Made by a program: the position numbers and the translations under genes. 64,000 nucleotides of DNA, taken from assembly GCA_902795345.1 (NCBI GenBank), contig CADBKO010000009.1:1-64000 (forward strand), written 5' to 3'. The DNA comes from Oscillospiraceae bacterium (lineage in GTDB: Bacteria; Bacillota; Clostridia; Oscillospirales; Oscillospiraceae). The notes below the pieces were generated by a model that was not told the origin of the DNA, did no database searches, and saw nothing but the letters and a program-made list of their open reading frames with translations. Shown here in pieces: positions 16,372 to 24,756 of this stretch (positions within the stretch are counted from its first letter, which is position 1; each line of letters opens with the position of its first letter).

Positions 16372-17274
16372 GTGCCTGAAGAAAAGGATGCCGAAATTAT
16401 GACGCCCTATGAGGATTATTCCGTAGACGAGCTGAGGGAAACCTTCAGAAAGATTTTCTTTTTATCTGATCTCACCGATGCGGATTTGGAGGAGATGGAT
16501 CAAATCCTCGCAATCCTGCGGGAGAAGGACCCGCTTCCCCCCGGCCGCAGCGTCGAAGAGCTGTGGGAAGAATTCCAAACCGTCTATATGAACAAAGAAC
16601 TTGCGGACCTCGGCATCCCGGACGATTTGGAGGAGGTGAACAACGCAGAGCCGGCGCCTGACGTGGTCTCGCCGCTTCCTTCCAAGGGCGACACCCATCC
16701 TGTTCGTCCGAAGCGGTATCGCAAGCTGATCCGTGTCGCTCTGGTCGCCGCAGTCGTTGTTGCACTCATGACAGCCATCAGTGTCACCGCCGCCGCGATG
16801 GGGTATAACCTGTGGGGCTGGCTGCCGATTTGGGGAGACGAAGACATGCGGTTTGTGTCGGAGACACCTACTGCGGAACCAAGGGAGGACGATACGCACG
16901 GTATTCCTTCGGTATTGGCTTCCTTGGGAATCACTGAGCCGCTGTATCCAAGTTGGCTGCCAGAGGATTTGAAACGGACAGAGACAAAATCTTTTGAAGA
17001 ACCTTTGTTCTTATTGGAGAACTATCAAGGCAATGACCGTGAGCTTACCATTACCATCTCGTCAATAGCCGATTTTGGGTCAAAAGTCTACCAGAAGGAA
17101 GACGAACCACCTATTGAGTATACAGTTGATAGTGTCATACATTATCTGATAGAAAACACAGATGAGCTAAGTGCTGTATGGCATACCGAGGACTATACTG
17201 TGCTTATTGTGGGAAATGTTACCGAGAACGAGATGAAGAAAATCATCGATTCAGTATATGAGGTGAATTCATGA
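16372..17274 (+). CDS. Single-pass membrane protein with DUF4367 domain, likely anti-sigma factor
   Basis: The GTG start at 16372 follows AAGGGGGTGATATT. The 300-residue product has an acidic cytoplasmic N-terminus (1-120), a basic stretch and one transmembrane segment (about 121-145, LIRVALVAAVVVALMTAISV), and an extracytoplasmic DUF4367 domain (about 185-300, WLPEDLKRTE, then HTEDYTVLIVGNVTENEMKKII). Placement right after an ECF sigma gene and this topology fit a membrane anti-sigma factor whose outside domain senses a signal (inference from the family). Its stop overlaps the start of the small secreted protein by four bases, which shows translational coupling. Confidence 0.8.
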   Translation: MPEEKDAEIMTPYEDYSVDELRETFRKIFFLSDLTDADLEEMDQILAILREKDPLPPGRSVEELWEEFQTVYMNKELADLGIPDDLEEVNNAEPAPDVVSPLPSKGDTHPVRPKRYRKLIRVALVAAVVVALMTAISVTAAAMGYNLWGWLPIWGDEDMRFVSETPTAEPREDDTHGIPSVLASLGITEPLYPSWLPEDLKRTETKSFEEPLFLLENYQGNDRELTITISSIADFGSKVYQKEDEPPIEYTVDSVIHYLIENTDELSAVWHTEDYTVLIVGNVTENEMKKIIDSVYEVNS

Positions 17275-17705
17275 AAAAGAGAACCTTCCGCGTTTTAGCG
17301 TTGTTTGTTATTTTGTCTATGCTTCTGGCTACTTGTGCTTTTGCTGCAATGTATGCAAGTGAGTATATTGCAGCGACCAGCACATGGATCACCAGAACCG
17401 GAAATACAGTTAAAGTAAACTTTACGATTGTAGGCACAAAGACAATGGACAAAATCGGCGTAAAGTACGTTTATCTGTACGAAAAAAACGGGAATTCCTG
17501 GAACCTGGTTGAAACCTTTGACTATACCGATTCTGATTATGACGATATCATGATGGATTCCTCTTCAAGTGGTCACGCCGGGTATCTTCCGTATAGCGGT
17601 TACGCAAATAAGAATTACTATGCCGATGTCCGTTTCTATGCGGAGAAGAACGGCGGCAGCGATACCATCCAGCAGGATACGCCCACCTCTTACGGAACTC
17701 CTTAA
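17271..17705 (+). CDS. Small secreted protein coupled to the sigma/anti-sigma pair
   Basis: The 144-residue product begins MKKRTFRVLALFVILSMLLA and has a signal peptide cleaved near CAFAA. The mature part is about 115 residues, rich in Tyr, Ser, Asp and Gly, with predicted beta strands (VKVNFTIVGTKTMDKIGVKY, YLYEKNGNSWNLVETFDYTD). I do not recognise a named family with certainty; small DUF6147-like secreted proteins are similar in shape. The ATGA overlap with the DUF4367 gene and the terminator right after it (17718-17764) make it the last gene of a three-gene operon. It may be the extracellular partner or target of the DUF4367 sensor (inference). Confidence 0.8.
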   Translation: MKKRTFRVLALFVILSMLLATCAFAAMYASEYIAATSTWITRTGNTVKVNFTIVGTKTMDKIGVKYVYLYEKNGNSWNLVETFDYTDSDYDDIMMDSSSSGHAGYLPYSGYANKNYYADVRFYAEKNGGSDTIQQDTPTSYGTP

Positions 17706-17717
17706 CCAACATGTAAC

Positions 17718-17764
17718 AACTATCCCCGACCAGGCAAGAAGCTTGGCCGGGGATAGTTCTTTAT
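17718..17764 (+). terminator. Terminator of the sigma factor operon
   Basis: AACTATCCCCG (17718-17728) pairs with CGGGGATAGTT (17748-17758) around a loop with a second short stem (ACCAGGC/GCTTGGCC). It is followed by TTCTTTATAG. Confidence 0.85.
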
Positions 17765-17951
17765 AGAGCTTGTTCCCACTTTTTCCTCTGCCTTGCCCGG
17801 ATTGCGGATCTCCTTAATCCAACAGAGTGAAAAGCCCGGCGCTCGAATCTATGAGAGCAGGAGGTCTGCCAGATGGGCTATGGAGGTTTGGAGGTGTCTT
17901 TGGCGGGAAATCCGTCGAGATTCAGGCAATCCTGCGGAAAGGAACCACAGG

Positions 17952-18347
17952 ATGGAATATCCGAGTGGGAGATCCAATCTATTAAAACCGATCCAGGAAA
18001 AGGTAAAAGACAACGAGGTTTCAGAGGAAAAGGTCTCTGCGCACAAGCAAGCGAGAAATCATCGTTTTTCCCTTGACCATGTAAGAATCATCCCGCTCCG
18101 CTGGGCCACGATGGTTTTGAAAGCTGTCTTTGACTTCACTCCATATCGGCTGCCTATGCGAGTTACCGAATACAGTCTCCACCGTGACACTTTCCAAATG
18201 GAAAGTGCTTACTTTTTTTGTCCCCGCTGCGATGTTACCTTGGAGCGTGACTATCAGGCTTACTGTGATCGTTGTGGCCAGTGTTTGAATTGGGAACACA
18301 TCGCCAAGGCTAAATGCCGTCCATTTGAAGGTAGAAGTATCAAATAA
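17952..18347 (+). CDS. Small protein with C-terminal zinc ribbon
   Basis: The ATG at 17952 has AAAGGA eight bases upstream. The frame is open further upstream, but that part lacks start support and has odd composition. The 131-residue product has a charged N-terminus (MEYPSGRSNLLKPIQEKVKD). Its C-terminus reads FFCPRCDVTLERDYQAYCDR, then CGQCLNW, with four cysteines in two CxxC pairs spaced like a zinc ribbon. Similar short proteins occur in mobile elements of gut Firmicutes. It may bind nucleic acid or act as a regulatory adaptor (inference). It stands alone, just upstream of the caspase/TIR cassette and in the same direction. Confidence 0.5.
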   Translation: MEYPSGRSNLLKPIQEKVKDNEVSEEKVSAHKQARNHRFSLDHVRIIPLRWATMVLKAVFDFTPYRLPMRVTEYSLHRDTFQMESAYFFCPRCDVTLERDYQAYCDRCGQCLNWEHIAKAKCRPFEGRSIK

Positions 18348-18422
18348 TGTCGATTCCTGTCCCTTTTTTCCGATTTCACGCAATAAACACTTTAAAGGCA
18401 GTAAAGGGGACTCTAGCATTCG

Positions 18423-19391
18423 ATGAGAAAGGCGCTCGTTGTTGGACTTAACCAGTATCCAAAACACAATCTTAGTTGGTGTAGTAATGATGCAGAAAGC
18501 ATTGCCAGGTTACTAGAAAAGAACGAAGACGAATCTCGTAATTTTGACGTCCTCAAGATCGTTGACTCTTGCGATGCAGGAAGTCTCAGGAACGCAATCC
18601 AGCGTCTGTTCTCGGATACCACAGAAATCACACTATTGTATTTTTCTAGACACGGGGCAGAACAGGACGGTGGTTATTTGGTCACGTCGGATTTCACGCC
18701 GTCTAATTTGGGTGTTCGCATGACGGATATACTCGCTTGGGCTAACGAATCAAAAAGCACAAATAGAGTTATTATCCTGGATTGTTGCTTTTCTGGAATG
18801 ATGGGAGAATCATTGCTTTTGAATAATAACACCATTTTGGGCAATGGCGTCACGATAATTGCGTCAAGTCTTCCCTTGCAAGAATCACAAGAATACGATC
18901 ATTTACAACACGGCGTGGTTACTGACTTACTTGTCCAGGGGTTAAGCGGCGGGGCTGCTGATATTCGTGGGAACATTACGCCCGCTTCTCTATACTCTTA
19001 TGTTGATCAATCGCTCGGAGGGTGGGAACAACGACCGGTATTTAAAACGAACATTTCACGGTTTTTGCCGATCCGTACAACAAACGCCAAAGTGCCCCAA
19101 GATAAACTTCGGAAGCTTAGTCAATACTTCAAAAGTCCGAATGAACTGTTACAACTCGATCCTTCCTATGAAGACACAAACGATCCAAGTGTAATCCACG
19201 AATATGTTGAACCATACGCAAACAAGACCCATATCGCAGTTTTTAAGGATCTACAGCTCTTTGCCAGCGTTGGCCTTGTTGAACCGGTCGATGCAGCCTA
19301 TATGTATTTTGCTGCGATGGAAAGCAAGTCGTGCAGGCTTACTGCGCTAGGCCAGCATTATTGGAGACTATCAAAAGATACGCGTTTCTGA
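18423..19391 (+). CDS. Caspase-like (peptidase C14) protease, probable immune effector
   Basis: The 322-residue product begins with a caspase fold (MRKALVVGLNQYPKHNLSWC, about 1-215). The catalytic dyad is visible: His77 in YFSRHGAEQDGGYLV and Cys122 in IILDCCFSGMMGES. The C-terminal 100 residues (about 225-322) form a separate domain (YVEPYANKTHIAVFKDLQLF, then LTALGQHYWRLSKD) that could be the sensor. Two TIR-domain genes follow at 36 and 15 base spacing on the same strand. TIR proteins that make a nucleotide signal which activates a caspase-like protease have been described as a Thoeris variant (type IV, as I recall), and this operon fits that plan. Activated, it would cleave cell proteins and abort phage infection (inference). 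Confidence 0.85.
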   Translation: MRKALVVGLNQYPKHNLSWCSNDAESIARLLEKNEDESRNFDVLKIVDSCDAGSLRNAIQRLFSDTTEITLLYFSRHGAEQDGGYLVTSDFTPSNLGVRMTDILAWANESKSTNRVIILDCCFSGMMGESLLLNNNTILGNGVTIIASSLPLQESQEYDHLQHGVVTDLLVQGLSGGAADIRGNITPASLYSYVDQSLGGWEQRPVFKTNISRFLPIRTTNAKVPQDKLRKLSQYFKSPNELLQLDPSYEDTNDPSVIHEYVEPYANKTHIAVFKDLQLFASVGLVEPVDAAYMYFAAMESKSCRLTALGQHYWRLSKDTRF

Positions 19392-19427
19392 GAAGAAACT
19401 AAAACCAACTAAAAGAGAGGTGCTATC

Positions 19428-19841
19428 ATGAGCAAGACCTATAACCTTTTTATCAGTCATTCCTGGGCATACTCAGATACCTATGATGGGCTTTTGAGGC
19501 TTTTGAACAAAGACTATACTTTCAATTATGCGAATTATTCGGTGCCGAAAAATGATCCGGTCCACACAAACGGAACCGACAAACAACTCTATGCTGCGAT
19601 AAAAGAACAGATATCTCACGCGAGCGTGGTTCTGATTCTTGCTGGGGTTTATGCGACCTACAGCAAATGGATCAATAAGGAGATCACCATTGCTCAGACG
19701 GAGTTCATCAATCCGAAACCTATCATTGCTGTTGAGTACTGGGGCTCAGAAAAGACTTCTACTATCGTTAAAGATGCTGCGGATCTTATCGTTAAATGGC
19801 AAAGCAACTCTATCATCGACGCTGTCAAGAAACTCGGATAA
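19428..19841 (+). CDS. TIR-like protein of the ThsB type
   Basis: The 137-residue product starts at an ATG after AAGAGAGGTGCTATC. It is a compact TIR-like fold of the MTH538/ThsB kind: YNLFISHSWAYSDTYDGLLR as strand A and the first loop, VVLILAGVYATYSKWINKEI as strand D and the following helix with a conserved acidic residue (E85), then KPIIAVEYWGS. In Thoeris systems ThsB proteins sense phage and turn NAD+ into a cyclic ADP-ribose-type signal (established for the family). It lies between the caspase and the second TIR gene with short gaps, so it is likely cotranscribed. Enzymatic activity here is not proven by sequence alone. Confidence 0.85.
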   Translation: MSKTYNLFISHSWAYSDTYDGLLRLLNKDYTFNYANYSVPKNDPVHTNGTDKQLYAAIKEQISHASVVLILAGVYATYSKWINKEITIAQTEFINPKPIIAVEYWGSEKTSTIVKDAADLIVKWQSNSIIDAVKKLG

Positions 19842-19856
19842 CATGAGAGGTAAACC

Positions 19857-20354
19857 ATGAACCTTTCACAAAACACGCTCAAGAACGCTGCGCAAGAGGC
19901 TCGGAGCCGATTCAAATACAATTCCATTAACGAATCCCTTACTCATTTTGATTCGTCAGCTATTTATGATTTGTTTATCTCTCACAGTTTTCAGGACAAA
20001 GACCTTGTCATTGGACTCAAGTATTTATTCGAAAATATCGGTTACAAAGTCTACATCGACTGGATCAATGACAGTACACTTGATCGGCAGAATGTGACTC
20101 CAAATACAGCAACGCTTATTAAGCAGCGGATTAGACAGAGCAGAGGCACATCTTACATTGCGACCTCGAACAGCAGCCATTCGAAATGGTGCCCATGGGA
20201 ACTAGGCGTTTCTGATGGTATGAAAGGAAGAGTTTGCATATTGCCGGTCATGGATTCATCATTCAAAGGCCAAGAGTATTTGGGGCTGTATCCCTATCTG
20301 GAATATGGTTTGCCGAATGGGGCAGCAAATGAATTCTACGTTGTTAATCAGTAG
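19857..20354 (+). CDS. TIR-domain protein with intact catalytic glutamate motif
   Basis: The 165-residue product starts with ATG after GAGAGGTAAACC, 15 bases behind the previous stop. After a 35-residue N-terminal helix it has a full TIR domain: IYDLFISHSFQDKDLVIGLK (about 37-56), YKVYIDWINDSTLDRQNV, TSYIATSNSSHSKWCPWELG with Glu115 in the WELG motif typical of NAD-consuming TIRs, and VCILPVMDS. It has a different TIR subfamily from the preceding gene, so the cassette carries two non-identical TIR proteins beside one caspase. They may recognise different phage features or work as a pair (inference). Confidence 0.85.
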   Translation: MNLSQNTLKNAAQEARSRFKYNSINESLTHFDSSAIYDLFISHSFQDKDLVIGLKYLFENIGYKVYIDWINDSTLDRQNVTPNTATLIKQRIRQSRGTSYIATSNSSHSKWCPWELGVSDGMKGRVCILPVMDSSFKGQEYLGLYPYLEYGLPNGAANEFYVVNQ

Positions 20355-20430
20355 TACAGTTTGAAGAGTGTTAGTCTACGCAAATGGTTGATCGGTATTG
20401 ATCCCCGATAACGGAGAAACCGGCAAGCAG

Positions 20431-20452
20431 GGCAAGTGAGCGTTCACTTGCC
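20431..20452. repeat. Perfect inverted repeat between convergent genes
   Basis: GGCAAGTGA and TCACTTGCC (20431-20439 and 20444-20452) around a GCGT loop. It lies between the convergent second TIR gene and the relaxase gene. No T-run follows on either strand. It could be a weak bidirectional terminator, or part of an origin of transfer, given the relaxase beside it. Neither is proven. Confidence 0.4.
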
Positions 20453-20579
20453 GAAACCGTCCGATCACCGCCTTCGCATGACCAGACGGTTTCTTGGCTT
20501 GTTGGGGAATTTCCCAATCCCCCTGAACGCGCCTATGACGTAGCTGCGCGATTTCTGCGAAATCGCTTTTTCGTGCAGC

Positions 20580-22001
20580 TTACCGCTGCTCCGATGGGCG
20601 TTCTTTCTGAATGGTTTGCGCCGAGGCGTCCATTCCCAAAATGCGGTCGATGTTGGCCTTGGCTACCAGTAGTTCCTTCCAATCCTCGCGAGTCTGGCGA
20701 TAATCTCCATAGGCTGCTTTCTTCTCCACTAGCAGCTTAGCGTACTCTTCGTTCAGTGTTTTTATCGTTGGGAGCTTCTTCAAGCCCAGCGAGTCAAAGT
20801 GCTTTTTCGCCGCCTGGTGCAGGAGGATGTCTGCCTCATGCTCAGCCTTGAACCTTTTAGAGTAACCGGCCTTGTGGTAGGCGACGTAGGTCTCGCGGGT
20901 TTTCGCGTAATTCTTGATCTGCGTCCGCAGCACGGCAATCTCCGCCATGCGGGTTTCCGCCACCTTGATCCTGTCGGACAATTCGTGATATTTCGCAGAG
21001 ACGTTGGCGACTTTTTCCGTCAGCTCGGCGTAGTCCAAGAGATCGTGATCCTGGAGATAGGCAACGGTTTTTGCCATCTGCTTCAGATTGAACTTCCTGG
21101 CCCAATTCGCGTACCCGGCCCCTTTGCCTTGGGCGAGTTTTTCCTGAATGTCGATTAGGAGCTGATTGGTGCATTGAGGCCTTTTCTGCACTTTTGGCCT
21201 TTGCTTCTTTGGGATATGCTGCCGTTCTCCGGCAATCACCGCTTTCAGCTCAGCGGCAGAGTATCTAGGGCCGAGGGTGTCCATGCGGATAAAGCGTTTT
21301 TGCGCTCCGCCCCGCAGGGAGGGATTGACCGGATTGCCCCTGATCTCACATCCGGCCTGCCGCAGTAACTCAAGCAGTGCGTCGAAGCTCTCCGGATGGT
21401 GTTTCAGCGCTTCGTCTATGGCAAGGCACATACGCTCCCGGTGGGAGAGGCCCGCCCTGCCGCCCAGCCACTTGTTGTAGCTTTGCCCGTGCTGCCGGGG
21501 ATTCTCCACGACGGAGTATCCGTTCTCAATGCAGAGAATGTCGTTGATTCGCCGCAGGGCACATCCGCTTTGATGGAAGTCGCGGAATTTGCGGTCACAG
21601 TCCAGATTGACGGCATTGACGATGATGTGGTTGTGGACGTGGGCCTTGTCAATGTGGGTACAGACGACAAAGGCATTTTTGCCCTTGGTGAAGCGCATAG
21701 CCAGTTCCCGGCCCAGCCGGTTTGCCTCCTCTGGACTGATCTCGCCGGGAACAAAGGATTGGCGTAAATGGTAGGCAATCACATCGTCCGCACCGCGCGT
21801 TCTGCCGGTTTTCTGAATGTAGAGTTTCTTCGACAGGAGGAACTCCCTTTCCGCGAGCTTCGGGCTACATTGATAGCTGGTGACGAACTGGCCCTTGCCT
21901 GTCTTTTCGGGATTCTCAACGTAGTCTATGATGTCGCGAATGGCCGAACCGGCGCTCCGAGCCTGCCCGACATGCAGCGCCATCAGGCGCGTGGTGGACA
22001 C
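20580..22001 (-). CDS. Relaxase / mobilisation nuclease
   Basis: I start at the GTG at 21999-22001 (VSTTRLMALHVGQARSAG) because AAAGGAG precedes it by eleven bases and related relaxases begin with this segment; the frame upstream is AT-rich and unlike the family. The 473-residue product carries the relaxase domain in its first 250 residues, with the three-histidine metal motif HIDKAHVHNHIIVNAVN and the IIDYVENPEKTGKGQFVTSY motif with the likely nicking tyrosine. The C-terminal half is helical and coiled-coil-like (about 330-460). Such proteins nick oriT and pilot single-stranded DNA in conjugation. No MobC accessory gene or type IV secretion genes are visible, so the element would be mobilised in trans. 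Confidence 0.9.
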   Translation of the reverse strand: MSTTRLMALHVGQARSAGSAIRDIIDYVENPEKTGKGQFVTSYQCSPKLAEREFLLSKKLYIQKTGRTRGADDVIAYHLRQSFVPGEISPEEANRLGRELAMRFTKGKNAFVVCTHIDKAHVHNHIIVNAVNLDCDRKFRDFHQSGCALRRINDILCIENGYSVVENPRQHGQSYNKWLGGRAGLSHRERMCLAIDEALKHHPESFDALLELLRQAGCEIRGNPVNPSLRGGAQKRFIRMDTLGPRYSAAELKAVIAGERQHIPKKQRPKVQKRPQCTNQLLIDIQEKLAQGKGAGYANWARKFNLKQMAKTVAYLQDHDLLDYAELTEKVANVSAKYHELSDRIKVAETRMAEIAVLRTQIKNYAKTRETYVAYHKAGYSKRFKAEHEADILLHQAAKKHFDSLGLKKLPTIKTLNEEYAKLLVEKKAAYGDYRQTREDWKELLVAKANIDRILGMDASAQTIQKERPSEQR

Positions 22002-22114
22002 AGGTTCATCAGCTCCTTTTGGACTTGTTAATGCGAAAAAGCATCTTACAAGAAAACCGAATATCAATTAGAATCTCAGAATGAAGAACATTATGTTGTC
22101 GAAGGGATTTGTAT

Positions 22115-24241
22115 ATGAAAATAGATTTACATTGTCATACTATGAGTACCAAAAAAGGTGACGGTTCCGGAAGGAATGTCACGCCTGAGGTCTTTCGATC
22201 AAAAATCGAAATGGCTGATGTAAAGATTGTTGCCATTACGAACCATAATCATTTCGATATTAAGCAGTTCAACGAGTTGAAATCTACAGTTGAAGACATT
22301 TGTTTAGTATGGCCAGGTATTGAAATTGATGTTAAAGGAAGCGTCGAAAGATTCCATTTGATTGTTATATGTAATCCAGATGATGTCAAAAAATTTTACG
22401 AAAGCAGCACGCAATTATTCGAAGGTAAAGATATAAATAGTAGCCTTCACTCTTTGGAAGATATTTGGTCGACCTATAGCGATTGTGATGTGGTTTTTAT
22501 ACCGCATTTTCATAACAAAAGACCGGCCATTTCAGATGAGGACCGCGAAAAACTGGTAACGCTAGTAAAAGACCCAGCACGGGTATTTATAGAGCCTCGC
22601 GACCATAGAACCCTAGGAGTTTTAATCAACAACAGTCTTAATGCCATCATTGGTAGTGATGTAAAAGAATGGACACAATATGAAAAAAGCACTTTTGCAG
22701 AATTGAGATTGCCTGTTGCCAGTTTCTCTGAGTTCCTCCTGTTGTCAAGGCGTGATACTGGCGTTGTAAAAACCCTATTATCTCAAAAGCCTCCGGTTGT
22801 TTTAATCGGGAAACCGCATACATCTGTTAATTTAAGTCTTGAAATCTATCCTGATGTGAATATTATTTTCGGACAGAAAGGTACCGGAAAAACGGAAATC
22901 CTGAAATCCCTATATGAAGCAATGATAAAGGAGGGCCATTCGTGCAAGAAGTATATTGCATCTGAAAACAGCGATGATTTTTCCTCGTTGCTATCGATTA
23001 GAGAAATGCATGCAGATCCAAATAAACTTAAAGCGGATTTGTGTGAGGATGAATTCCGATATCTCAAAACTTGGTCAGATTGTAATCCGGTTTCAATTTT
23101 CACTTATACGAATTGGATTAAAACAAAAGCAAACAGTGGTAATAAAGCTCGGATGAAAATAACAGAGTCAGTACATGAGGTTTTCAGTGCTGATGCACAG
23201 TATAATAAGCACAAACAAGACAGGGAGAGTATTGAAGAAGCATTAAAGAGCATTAAATCCATAGAAATAGAACACTATATTTGTGCTGCTGAAAGTGTGG
23301 AGTTACAAAGATTGCTCTCTATTCTCGAATCAAGTATTTGGGAAAAGCGTAAAGAAGATGTAGTAAACAAAGAGGCAGTCAAGCTTGTAAACTTTACTAT
23401 CGACAGGATTAAAAGCCTTGCAGATCGAAACTCTGATACTGTCTCAAGACCTTCAACTGCGGGCTTAGTAGCTTTTACTGAATGTAGAATCAGACTGTAT
23501 ATTGCTATATGCAAGATACTACATTCTCTTGCCCAGCCAGAGTGTAATGAACGGGAACTGTTAGGAACGTTAGAGGATAAAGGAAATGTATATATAAACC
23601 GCAAGTATCGTATGCTATGCCCATTGTCTCGAACAGATGAGTTCCCATCATTTGGTATAAGAAAGCTTCGAGAGATTCAAGATCTTCTTTTGAAGATCTC
23701 TCAAGATGTATTTTCACAAGATATTGCTTCTTCCGTCGATAAGCTAAATGAATTCTGCAATGAAAACAATATCACATCAATTAAACCATTTCTCGGTCTT
23801 TCAAAACAGGTTATTACTGAAGACGGTAAAGAGTATCTTCCCTCAAATGGGGAGAAAGGAATTCTGCTTCTACAACAGACTCTGAAAGAAGAAGCAGAGG
23901 CATATTTCTTGGATGAACCGGAGTTGGGAATGGGTAACTCGTATATTGATACAGATATCCGACCACTAATATCAAGTCTTGCAAAGCAGAGGAAATATGT
24001 AGTTATTGCTACGCATAATGCCAACATCGCCGTGAGAACATTGCCGTATACTTCTATTTTTCGGACTCATGAAAACGGAGAATATAAGACTTACGTAGGT
24101 AATCCATTTGATGATAAGTTGACGAATTTGGCAGACAAAGATGATATTCGCAGTTGGACAGACGAGAGTATGCATTCTCTAGAAGGGAGTAAGGAGGCTT
24201 TCTATGAGCGGAGAGATATCTATGAATCAAAAAGCAATTGA
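22115..24241 (+). CDS. PHP-domain ATPase (TrlF-like), probable defence protein
   Basis: I place the start at the ATG at 22115 (MKIDLHCHTMSTKKGDGSGR). The 708-residue product has an N-terminal PHP phosphoesterase domain (about 1-215; metal ligands in DLHCHT, ITNHNHFD, FIPHFHNKRP) and a C-terminal SMC/ABC-like ATPase with Walker A FGQKGTGKTE (about 255), a long helical insert, Walker B AEAYFLDEPELGMG (about 600) and the switch histidine in VVIATHNANIA. PHP + ATPase of this size is annotated as the TrlF family and occurs in defence islands (known, mechanism unclear). The gene is AT-rich compared with the flanks, which suggests transfer. It overlaps the next small gene by 38 bases, so the two form an operon. 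Confidence 0.85.
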   Translation: MKIDLHCHTMSTKKGDGSGRNVTPEVFRSKIEMADVKIVAITNHNHFDIKQFNELKSTVEDICLVWPGIEIDVKGSVERFHLIVICNPDDVKKFYESSTQLFEGKDINSSLHSLEDIWSTYSDCDVVFIPHFHNKRPAISDEDREKLVTLVKDPARVFIEPRDHRTLGVLINNSLNAIIGSDVKEWTQYEKSTFAELRLPVASFSEFLLLSRRDTGVVKTLLSQKPPVVLIGKPHTSVNLSLEIYPDVNIIFGQKGTGKTEILKSLYEAMIKEGHSCKKYIASENSDDFSSLLSIREMHADPNKLKADLCEDEFRYLKTWSDCNPVSIFTYTNWIKTKANSGNKARMKITESVHEVFSADAQYNKHKQDRESIEEALKSIKSIEIEHYICAAESVELQRLLSILESSIWEKRKEDVVNKEAVKLVNFTIDRIKSLADRNSDTVSRPSTAGLVAFTECRIRLYIAICKILHSLAQPECNERELLGTLEDKGNVYINRKYRMLCPLSRTDEFPSFGIRKLREIQDLLLKISQDVFSQDIASSVDKLNEFCNENNITSIKPFLGLSKQVITEDGKEYLPSNGEKGILLLQQTLKEEAEAYFLDEPELGMGNSYIDTDIRPLISSLAKQRKYVVIATHNANIAVRTLPYTSIFRTHENGEYKTYVGNPFDDKLTNLADKDDIRSWTDESMHSLEGSKEAFYERRDIYESKSN

Positions 24242-24524
24242 GGTAGTATTATTGGCTGGAGACGAGGCAACAGATTTACTCAGGTTCAAGTTTGAAGGTA
24301 ATCCACTGGACGTTAATCTGAATAGTCCATTATGTCAAAACGAATTGAAGGCTGTATTTGTTTGTTTGCTTCAGATGATAATTGAAAACGATGTATCTTT
24401 AGTGTTTAACTGTGCGGATGATTATGGAAGGCAAATGTACATTGAAGTGTGCGAAGAGTATATAAAGGATCTTAACAGAGAATTGGCATCGTCAAAAGAA
24501 ATAATCCGTAAAGAAATGGGATAA
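24204..24524 (+). CDS. Small acidic partner of the PHP-ATPase
   Basis: The 106-residue product starts at the ATG at 24204, six bases after AAGGAGG, and overlaps the end of the PHP-ATPase gene in another frame. A second in-frame ATG (MNQKAIEV) also has a GGAGAG upstream. The protein is acidic and mostly helical, with no enzyme motif (VVLLAGDEATDLLRFKFEGN, then a C-terminal helix DLNRELASSKEIIRK). Homologues of this type sit behind TrlF-like ATPases in some islands, as far as I recall. It is likely an adaptor, substrate or inhibitor of the ATPase (inference). Confidence 0.7.
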   Translation: MSGEISMNQKAIEVVLLAGDEATDLLRFKFEGNPLDVNLNSPLCQNELKAVFVCLLQMIIENDVSLVFNCADDYGRQMYIEVCEEYIKDLNRELASSKEIIRKEMG

Positions 24525-24756
24525 CTCCGCTAAATACCGACAATGTAATGACAACATCTCATTAGATAGCCTCTGTTTATAAGCTGTTCAGAACACTAAG
24601 AAAACTGTGGTCAATATGACTAACCATATATGCTTCTCTGATATAGCAAGGCATAGAAGGGGTGGTAGTAGAAAACTGCCACCCCTGAGTCATTGAATCG
24701 TCGCTAATGTGGACAAAAAGCTTTCAGCTACATCTAATAACTTATCGAACTCCATA

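Noticed and set aside
17793..17951. Longer N-terminus for the zinc-ribbon gene
   Set aside because: The start at 17793 lacks a ribosome site and the added residues are basic and repetitive. The ATG at 17952 has AAAGGA at good spacing.
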